Of a stretch of DNA of 64,000 nucleotides, positions 55,788 through 64,000 are shown in pieces. The DNA comes from Solanum dulcamara. Its lineage: Eukaryota; Streptophyta; Magnoliopsida; Solanales; Solanaceae. The DNA lies in assembly GCF_947179165.1 (NCBI RefSeq), contig NC_077245.1, positions 2,061,001-2,125,000 on the forward strand, in the 5' to 3' direction. Position numbers and translations under genes: made by a program. Each line of letters begins with the position of its first letter. The stretch's first letter is position 1. Below the pieces are notes generated by a model. It searched no databases. It was not told the DNA's origin and saw only the letters and a program-made list of their open reading frames with translations.

Positions 55788-58700
55788 CTAGCTCTTCAAA
55801 AAGTCTTTCAAAGAAAATGGTGGATATCCTTCCTGCAACATGACAATCATCAAAAGTTAGTATTTAAGTGGAAATTAAAGGGTAGTAGGCTGGCCCATTA
55901 TCCACGAGTTTCGAACAGTGATGGCCCTCGGGGATTTGTCGGGTACTAAAAATGAAGGTTAGTATAGCAAAAATATCCGGTAATTAAGAATCTTGAACTA
56001 CCAAAGTTTCAAGTGGTCTTGGTCCAACACCAACAGCAGGTTGGCAAAACCTTGCATACATGGGGGGAGCTAACTATTGGGAAGGGGTTTGGACCCTTTA
56101 TACTACGCAAATAGGGTAAAAAAAAAAACTAAAAACAAAATGTATACATATTAATTGTTGAATCTCCTTAACAGAAGGAGCAGCTTCTACTGAGTTGTAA
56201 ATGTGGTCAAGGAGATAATTTAGGTTACAGCTTCAAATTCCCGTGTGTGGCATTCTTGTATGTTTTTGAATCCCCTTGCCGGAATTCTAGCTGCACCACT
56301 GCTTGCATGAATGTATAGGATAGGGGTCGCTAATAGATATGCAAAATTATGTCGCTCCTAGGATTGGTTCCTATCTCAAGGGTTTCTCGTTTAACACTTT
56401 TTTCACCTCCTATGTTCCCTGTCCACAGAATGCTAAGCAACAATTCACTGAAAAAAGTTCTAACATCAAACCTTACTGGATTCTTGACTCAAGCATTGCC
56501 TTACGACAGTTGTCTGCTGCATCAACCTTTCAACCGCAGAATAGCTGGGGAGGTTTGAATTTGCTGCCACCAACATGACATCAAAAATAAGTGAGAGGAG
56601 GGAAACTAAAGTCATTAGAAATCACGACATCAGAAAGACCGTAAAAACACACCAAGTATTGCTCTATTCAAACTATCGGCAACTTGTTGCCTGTACTCCA
56701 AGCCTAATAGATGAAACATGGGTGACTTTTCTGGCTCATTATAAGCTAATAAAGCCATGAAGTCCTGCCACAAAGCTCCAAATGTTAGACAAGTACAAGG
56801 AATTTGGAAGAGAATATCTAAGAAATTCACTAGGGAAGAAATGCACCTCAAGATTTTCAACATATTTCTGCACCTTCCCAAAAGGAGCCAACTTCTCCTG
56901 CGCAAATTCCAGAGCTTCTGTGCTGCCACAGAAAGATAGAAATTGTCAGAAAATGTAAGGTCGTCTCTGACAAATAAGCCATTAACATACTGTGCTCACC
57001 ATTTTCTTGAGCAGACAAGTCCAACAAAATGAAGGCTCAACAGCTTCAAATGCAGATCCTTATTTTTCTCTAATAAGTCGGGAGCAAACTGCTCTGTAAG
57101 TTCAATGGCCTTCAAAACACTCCCCTCTAATGCCAAATGATAAATCCCTGGAGATAACTTTGTAGTTAGGAACATCAATCAAACACTTCTATAGACTAAA
57201 ATGAATAAGTGGAACACCAGAATCCAGACGACTCCATCTTACGACATGTCAATGCTCACTGTGGAGTGGATAAACTAAATAATAAAGAGGAAAGGAAAAA
57301 AAGAAACAAATAGTCTCATGTTAACATTACCAAATTTATTCCTTCTTTATTGAATAGGTAAAACCATCTACTATTCCTATGCATTGGAGGTGAATAGAAC
57401 AACCTATATTCCAATCCCAGGCTAATTGGATTGGTCATCTAAATTCTATATATTCAGTTTGCACCAGTGGGTTTTGTTTCATTCAAATACTCAATAATCT
57501 ACTACTTAAGACAAACTAGAGCTTCACTAAGAATAAATATCCTCTAAATTGCATGCTTATCCAACCATTGACACGTCATTCTTTAACCATTGTGAAAATA
57601 TTCTTGGTACATCCAAGACTTAATATACGTGTACCAACAATTACCAAACCTTATAATATTTTTCTTATGCTAAGTCAAATGGACTTTAGAGATTGTAGGT
57701 CTTTGAAATAACTTCCTTCCATGTTATTCTGAATCTATCTCGTTTCCTTTTAACACCTTCGATCATTGTGTTTCACAGCCAATCGTCAAGCTTATAGTAG
57801 GCTTTTGACATATGATATGCACAGTAGACAATAGGGATGCAAGATATCTGTGCTGGAAAACCAACAGAAAAATAGCATGATATCAAAATGAAACAAGCTA
57901 TTACAAACAAGGCTATTTCTCAAACGAAAGTACTCATTAGGGAAAAAAGGGGGTATACTTGTCATGGAAAACTATTCTTAAAGCTTTAGAAGTAAACCAC
58001 TACCAAAAAAAGGGGCTAAAGGAGTGTTAATGCCAGATTGTAACACAATGAAAAGAATGAGCAACACAAGCTTCAAGAAGCAATTTGAACCTGATGAAAA
58101 CCGTCACTTATGGAAAGGTTAATGTGATAGACGTTAATACAATGAAAATAATGAGGAATAGACAAGCTTCAAGAAGCAATCTGAGCCTGAAGAATACTAT
58201 CTCTTACTTTTTCTCTTCTCCATATCCTCCAGATTATTAGCAGTCTGCTTCATACCAGTCGAGGCAGTAAATGATTCCCACGTGTCTGTGAAGCAACTAT
58301 GTGCGAGATATGACATGACAATGCTGTGAACATCATTGTCATTGACAGCCTATTGAAGAAGCACACAATTAGCAAACCAGAAGTTAGACACGGTACAAGA
58401 TCCATTTAAATCATAGATCTTTTATTTTTGGAAAGTTTTCCAAGACAGAACAATGAAAGAGAGTCCATAAACAAAAAAAAACGTCACTGATAATAGGTTA
58501 TTTTCAGTATTTTCTTATAATCGATCTTACACTCAACTTTTAAACCTATATAAATCAAATAACTACTTCTCTATCCCTAATCAGTCGGAGTTGGTTATAT
58601 CTCAAACCAGTCAGGATTGGCTTCTTGAATCCTCTATACTTTAGCCCATTTACATTCATTGTGAATACCAAATATGTTTCTTTAAGGATAAATTAGAGGA

Positions 58701-60056
58701 TCTCTAAAACAAATTCTCTAAACCTCCCTCCTATCCCTATACTAACATACAAACAAGTCTTCTAGCGAACATCAGACCTAATGCAAGTATAATAATAACT
58801 AGTAAATCTTAATCCTGACTAGTATCGTCTATATATCATTTTCTCGCATTGTATTATGCCCTTGAATCTACATTGATTACAAGAGACTATAGGTATCCTG
58901 AGACAACACCTCATGTTTTAGGTCTATCTTGTCCTTTTTTAGTACCTTCAAGCATCATCATATCCCACCTGTTGCCCGATGCATAATATAATCCCTCTTT
59001 CCCACTTCTCACTTCAAAGGTTCAAATAAAATAATAGTGACAGACATTTTTTTACAGACTGCTATGGCATATGCTTACATCTATAAGTATAATAGTTGCT
59101 CCTTATTTTGAATGCAGGAAAGGTTGCAACTTGAATCCTCCAAAAGCAAAATAGGATTGCAAAAAAATTTGGAAGGAGGCTCACTTTTCTACGAGACAGG
59201 CTTGGTGGTACTTTGGTGCACAATACCTGTTTCTCTGTTCATACAATTAGTAGCAGCATTATTCTCATAGTTTCTTGTCCTACAATTGTTCTTATTATTT
59301 GTTATCTCTTGGGCTTCGGTTATCGCATTATTTGGCTATTGTTACTACTGCTTGTCTTCTGAAATCTATGTAATATTTTCCCTATTTTTTGTTATGTCCT
59401 CTTTACTTGTATACTTTTCTTTTCTCAAATTAATTTGATATGTGTTACTTGAGCAGTGGATCTTTCAGAAAAAGCCTCTCTATGCCTCCACGAGGTAGAG
59501 ATAACTATCCTCCTCAAACCCCACTAATGGAATTACACTAGGTATGTTGTTGTTGCATAAAAGACAACAAAATTTCCCTAATTTCTTCTCTATCTCTTTC
59601 TACCTCCACTTCCATTCTACTTCTTCCAAAGCACTTACAAGTCCTCCACTGACTCTCATCCCGCTTACAATCTCCTTTTACCCAACCAAAAGAAGAACTA
59701 TTCCAAATTTAACAAGTTTCGTTGTCTATTCGTCGAATTATCACGGACAAGATCAAAAAACATATAAAAGAACAATAATATCTGTCAATGTAATAAGCAA
59801 AAATTCAAAACCCATATATAAACCCACAATGCCACAGATACAAGTTGTCAATTATTAAAAAGAACTGTCAAAGTCAATTATTAGCAATTACAGATTCGAA
59901 CAAAAGGGTCTGCAATAGTATTTATTAACCCAAAAAAAAAATCCACATCAAGAAAACAACAATAGAAGATGAAAAGGAACCAACTTTATTCGTAAATTAA
60001 CGGAATAAGAGAAGACAACTTACAATGTCTTCATATTGCCGGGGATCAACATCCAT
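55788..60056 (-). CDS. LisH-CTLH-CRA protein, GID8/TWA1-like
   Basis: Members of this family are scaffold subunits of the CTLH/GID E3 ubiquitin ligase complex. The plant role is inferred from homology. Seven minus-strand exons join in frame to 215 residues: 60024-60056, 58208-58349, 57000-57147, 56847-56922, 56653-56764, 56472-56563, 55788-55832. The start MDVDPRQYEDI is an 11-codon exon separated by a 1.67-kb intron. A LisH-like helix pair (DVHSIVMSYLAHSCF) lies near residues 17-31. CTLH (KRIYHLALEGSVLKAIELTE ...) spans about 57-110. CRA (EALEFAQEKLAPFGKV to DSLNRAIL) follows to about 170. The end, EGYPPFSLKDFLKS, matches the family C-terminus. Length is typical. Splice sites are canonical and no stop or shift is seen. 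Intron 1 carries a SINE. Confidence 0.93.
59456..59556 (+). mobile_element. SINE (GTTGTTG-tailed family) in intron 1 of the GID8-like gene
   Basis: Contains CAGAAAAAGCCTCTCTATGC, CGAGGTAGAGATAACTATCC and the tail AGGTATGTTGTTGTTG, the same arrangement as 19974-20081. Lies in opposite orientation to the gene. 5' boundary uncertain. Confidence 0.6.
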
Positions 60057-62010
60057 CGTCCGCCGATAACCTTGAAATTTATTCCGATTTTATTACTGTA
60101 TACTTTTTTGTTCCAATTTTTTGGTGGCTTTTCTTCACAAATTGCAATTATTCTTTTTGTTGATGGATTCTGAGTTTGATAAGAAATTGAAGCAGAGAAA
60201 AAGACTGCGGAATTTTCCTTTTGGTTTTTTCTTTAGGACAGGGCGATAAAGGTGTATCTAGTCTAGTCTTGTAGAGAAACGTGATATGTGAAACTTGTAA
60301 TTAGTATCTTGTTGTTTCAGCATACATTTTGAAGTTATATTTGTATAATTATTTTATTTAAAATAAATTAAAAAAATTATAAGTGAAAGTTTCGAAAATT
60401 GACTTGAGTTAATTTTTGAGAATTGAAAAATGGTTAACGATGAATTTTTCAAATCAATGATTAAATTAAGAATACAATTTAATTTTACCTCAATGAAAAA
60501 TGCAGTAAATTTAAGAATGATAATTTTAAATAAATCGTTCTTCGGAAGACAATTTTATGTAAAATAAAAATAATATAAAATATTAATTTTTGGAGGTTGG
60601 TATTATTTAATTTAACGTGATTAATTTTATTTTTATTAAAATTGTATATTATATCGACTTCTTAAAGTCGGTATTTTTTATTTTATCTAATTATTTTTAA
60701 TAAAATCCGCATCCCAAGGTTAGTGTTTGAAAAATATTCTTAAAATTTGTGGCCAAACATATTGTTCATTTTCCCATTTTGTCACATGTAACGTGTTTTT
60801 ATTGGTAAAGTTACAATTACAATTGAAAATAAAAATGAAGATAATAATTATCTCAAATTGAGATACAAATATTTTGCTTTATTTAAAGGAATTCAAGTTT
60901 ATTGTGGCAAAACTTTTTATTGATCAAACAGTAATCTTCTTGATTTGTGTAATGCCACTCGCGTAAAAAGAATGCAACAAAATAAAATTGTTGTAATGAA
61001 AGCACTCTTATATCATATCATATATATTAAAATGCTCATATAACCCAATACTAATGTCAAAGATCAAGGAAGTTGTGGTATGTTGAGTTTATTGCCTCGT
61101 CTTTTAAGTAGCATGTCATAGTGATTTCATTTATGTTATACTTCAAATATACATGTATATTAGTTTAAGAGGTCCGTGGACAGTTAATTTTTTTTCTTTA
61201 TTGAAAGAGAAACATTAAAAGGCGTCGTTGTATGTAAGGTAAGTTTATTAATTTGGTGTCAAGAAGCACTAAAATAATAAACTTGAATCTTATGCGGTAG
61301 TCGGAACGACGGTTCATCTTCGGAGGGGCCAACGCTGCGACTGTACTAGAAGATTGGATGAATTGGAGTTTAGCCCTCTCTTATACCGTTTCTTTGAGTG
61401 TCATCTTCGAACCAGCATCCTCAATTCATCATGATACGACAAATCAAAATACATGAATGAAATTCTCCTTTGATACTCTCCTCAATATGAACGCAATCGC
61501 ATAAGTAATTACATGCACAGTTGCAATTTGTATATATGGATTTAAAATAAAAGTGATAAATATATAAGAAATAGTAACAGTCATTATAACCAACAGAAAC
61601 TTAATATAATTTTTTAAGTTTTGCTAGACTTAATCTTGGTGAATGGCAGGCTAAGGAGTAGGTACGGAGATTGCTAATTTCGTTAATTGATTGTTTAAGA
61701 ATTAATTACCCTTACCTTTAGACTTAGACTTGACTTATTCTTAGTCTTAAATTAGTCGACTAACACATGATTCAAAACTGCAATAACAATGGGACAAAAA
61801 TTACAATTTACTTTATATATATAACGATCACCCATCCTCCTTCCTAATTACTCTAATTTTGGAGTTCGTGGAACAAGAAAATAAAAGCTTGTAACCTTAT
61901 TATTTTCTTTTGGCCAATTAATTCTTGATATCTTTTATAACTAATAGAATCTTAATATAATGTTTGCGTTTTGCTAGACTTAATCTTGGTCAACAAATTT
62001 CTCTGTGTCT
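60057..62010. other. GID8-like promoter region and AT-rich intergenic DNA
   Basis: The first few hundred bases beyond 60056 should hold the GID8-like promoter (minus strand). The rest is AT-rich. A less AT-rich patch at about 61290-61440 stands out but has no recognised product. A 45-bp segment containing GTTTTGCTAGACTTAATCTTGG occurs twice, near 61617 and 61970. Confidence 0.4.
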
Positions 62011-62520
62011 CCATTTATTAAGGTGATCTATGAGAAAACATAGGAAAACTTCAGAAATATAATGTTTGAACCCGTTTTAACATTTGAAATGCTTCAACCA
62101 CGTTTTTGTGAGATGATATTGGAGGAGGTATGTACTATATATATGTGTGTGTGTTTGCTTTGTACAACTTTTTGTCTTTGTCTGTTTTCTTATCAAATTG
62201 TCATAATTTCTAATTAATTAGGTGGAAAACTTTGAAAAGTGGATTATGCATCCCAACGCAATGAACAAATTTTGAGTTGTAAGAGATGACTTTAGTCTTC
62301 AAACCATGCTTCAAAAATTTATGGAAAATTTTATACGCCCTATTTCAAAAGGTAATTAACAACTAAATAACTATATGAACTGAAAATTAATTAAAGAAAT
62401 GAATCTTAATTATTCTTTCATATAATTGTGCAGTTCTATTTACTGAAGTTGGTGGATCAACACTTGATTGTCATCATGATTTTGTCGTTGATTATGGAAT
62501 GGACAAAGACGTTAACTTGG
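62011..62520 (+). pseudogene. PKHD-type 2-oxoglutarate/Fe(II) oxygenase fragment
   Basis: Three exon-like pieces with intact splice signals (62011-62127, 62222-62351, 62434-62520) encode stretches resembling the plant PKHD-type hydroxylase family: LTFEMLQPRFCEMILEE; then NFEKWI and RDDFSLQTMLQKFMENFIRP; then EVGGSTLDCHHDFVVDYGMD. The first piece has an in-frame TAG at 62041. The second has a TGA after MHPNAMNKF and lacks roughly eight residues before it. The next exon with the iron-binding His/Asp motif is missing; the following intron is occupied by the solo LTR at 62652. It is a non-functional remnant. Family assignment rests on motif resemblance from memory. Confidence 0.72.
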
Positions 62521-62656
62521 GTGAGTATGTTAACACCTTTCAGATTTTAAAATTTTAAGAGCTAAACAAGATTTTTCTTTGATGCACTCCAACATCAAAA
62601 AGCATATTCATACAAATATTTGGATTAAAGGCTTTTTCTGTAGTAGCTTTCTGCAA

Positions 62657-62821
62657 GATAGTCAAAACGCGTTTTGAACGCGTAGTCAATAAAACGCGTT
62701 TTGAACGCGTAGTCAAAAAAGGAACAAAACGCGTTTTGAATGCGTAGTCAAAAAAGGAACAAAACGCGTTTTGAACGCGTAGTCAAAAAGGGAGGTTCAA
62801 TACGCGGATTTTACGCGTTTC
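62657..62821 (+). promoter_or_regulatory. Array of CGCG boxes and W-box cores in the LTR U3
   Basis: Four units built on the near-palindrome ACGCGTTTTGAACGCGT, separated by AGTCAA-containing spacers, plus a degenerate fifth. Nine CGCG cores (eight ACGCGT, one ACGCGG) and five AGTCAA words (W-box core TTGACT on the other strand) are visible within about 165 bp. CGCG boxes of the VCGCGB type are targets of CAMTA calmodulin-binding activators, and TTGACT/C of WRKY factors. Function here is inference. Confidence 0.8.
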
Positions 62822-62828
62822 TAGTTTC

Positions 62829-62838
62829 CTATAAATAG
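62829..62838 (+). promoter_or_regulatory. TATA box of the solo LTR
   Basis: CTATAAATAG directly downstream of the CGCG/W-box array, in the right place for LTR transcription starting near 62860. Confidence 0.85.
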
Positions 62839-63160
62839 AAGACCTCTTGCCCTCATTTATCCCATCCCAGAAAGAGAGAGTAAGAATACAAAGAGAGTTA
62901 TACACCAAGATAAATATTTTAGTCTTGAGTGTCTTCTTTAGTAGTTGTTCCTTTTACAAGAGAGAAGTGTTAATTGTTGTTTTCTCCTTGTATTTGAGAG
63001 CTGTGTACTCCATATTTTTATAGTGAGATCCTTCTACCCCGTGGTTTTTCCCTTCTATCATTTAGAGGGGTTTCCACGTAAAATTTTCGTGTCTAATTTA
63101 TTTTCATTATTTTCATCATATCAAACTTTAGTTGTGGTGCTTCCTCCCCCCAACACTTTC

Positions 63161-64000
63161 TACCATAAATTCAAAAAGTTCTTTTTTTGTATGTCAAACA
63201 AAAATAAATAAATAATATGCTGGAAAAAATGTTATGATCTGATTCGTGGTGATTGACACCCATTCTTAATAAACAAATGTAATAATGAAAACACAATGAA
63301 GAAGTTTAAAAAGGTTTTCAAAAAAATCAGAATTTGTATAGAGAATCAAGCACTCATACAAAAGTTAGATAAAATGAAAACATAAAATAACATTTTCAAC
63401 GTAACACAATATATTATTTTTTCAAAACATGACTTTTTATTACATTTACTTCACCACCATAAATAATTTGTTTTACTATTTACATATGAATAGTTTGTAC
63501 TTAAAAGGAAGCAAAAAGTTTCTATTTTATATATTGGAAAGAGATGAAAAAAAAATATATATATCATGTTGTAGCTGAAGAGAAATATCATTATTGCAGT
63601 ATATGATACAAACATGAATATAAATATTACATACTATATTATTAAATAAAAAATATTAATTTATAGAATAATGAGCAAAGCACGGACAATTTCACTAATA
63701 AGTATATAATTTTAGAGTCATAAGTCATATGCAACATCTTTCATCAGATATTCATAGTCTAGAGCTATTTATACGAAAGATTTTACAGCCAAGATTTTAA
63801 ATACTTTCATTATAGTTGTTATTTTGTTTTACTGCACAAAAAGAAGCTTGACTTGAAAAACATTAAAAACCTAACTAGAAGAAGAAATAGTTAAATGTCA
63901 ACGATCTATGGCTCTCGCGCTGAACAACAATAATTTCTACCTATTGTAGTTTTTTCAATAATATTTATTTTTTTAATTTATTTGTTGTAATTGCATATGT
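63161..64000. other. AT-rich intergenic
   Basis: No gene, bounded element or strong motif is recognised. The oxygenase pseudogene does not resume here. Confidence 0.4.

Larger units (their letters stand above)
62652..63155 (+). mobile_element. Solo LTR, copia-like, with structured promoter
   Basis: Begins TGCAAGATAG and ends CCCCCCAACA, flanked by the exact 5-bp duplication CTTTC (62647-62651, 63156-63160). It has a tandem-repeat U3, a TATA box, a leader, and a 3' part with GAGATCCTTCTACCCCGTGG and TTTCCACGTAAAATTTTCG, phrases typical of the U5 end of Tork-type copia LTRs. No internal region adjoins, so it is a solo LTR of 504 bp. Confidence 0.9.

Noticed and set aside
59544..59858. 104-codon plus-strand frame in intron 1 of the GID8-like gene
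   Set aside because: Starts within a SINE tail, is low-complexity Ser/Pro/Thr-rich and has no recognisable domain.
62661..62790. CRISPR-like spaced repeats
   Set aside because: Spacers are near-identical and the repeats lie in an LTR promoter upstream of a TATA box in a plant genome.
62652..63155. Endogenous pararetrovirus promoter
   Set aside because: Considered because of the tandem repeats and TATA leader, but TG...CA ends and a 5-bp target duplication identify an LTR retrotransposon instead.

Overview
This is a nuclear genome window from a flowering plant, most likely a Solanaceae species (Solanum-like). The evidence is AT-rich intergenic DNA with GT-AG introns, SINEs of the TS type known from Solanaceae, and abundant hAT, Stowaway, CACTA and LTR-element debris. 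The genes are dispersed, intron-rich, housekeeping-type eukaryotic genes. No operons, CRISPR arrays or bacterial features are visible.

Four genes look intact. (1) PEX10, + strand, 8969-16191, 11 exons, 396 aa: the RING-type peroxisome-biogenesis E3 ligase. (2) A single-exon DREB2-type AP2/ERF transcription factor, - strand, 40663-41391, 242 aa. (3) A plastid-type Obg GTPase (OBGC-like), - strand, 45871-53768, 10 exons, 506 aa. (4) A LisH-CTLH-CRA protein of the GID8/TWA1 type, - strand, 55788-60056, 7 exons, 215 aa. Exon joins for the three multi-exon genes were worked out by hand and keep frame throughout.

Broken genes are as informative. A purple acid phosphatase gene (19101-22923) has nearly all its exons and metal-binding motifs. 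It carries a 648-bp hAT-type element in its signal-peptide exon (8-bp target duplication), a lost splice donor, a +1 frameshift, and a 334-bp solo LTR in another exon (5-bp target duplication). A FRIGIDA-like exon fragment (7478-7783), a PKHD-type 2-oxoglutarate oxygenase fragment (62011-62520), a LINE fragment (29424-29862) and two fragments of the ERF gene (23868-24100 and 28041-28136) are also present.

Layout: 1-7.4 kb is AT-rich DNA with a 2.2-kb chromovirus-type solo LTR, a Stowaway MITE and a full-length SINE. 7.4-23 kb is the PEX10/phosphatase region. 23.5-40 kb is a repeat-dominated block of diverged, strand-asymmetric GGT/GAA-rich units. These appear to be head-to-tail duplications that include ERF gene pieces, and one copy was later split by a 5.3-kb Ty1/copia element (30256-35548) and a 2.9-kb CACTA element (35909-38809). 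A sister copy at 26.4-27.8 kb supplies the empty sites. 40.6-60 kb is the ERF/Obg/GID8 region. 60-64 kb is AT-rich, with a solo LTR whose U3 carries an array of CGCG boxes alternating with W-box cores.

The genes are functionally unrelated (peroxisome import, stress transcription, plastid ribosome/GTPase, ubiquitin ligase complex). The main story of the window is gene decay and local duplication driven by transposable elements.
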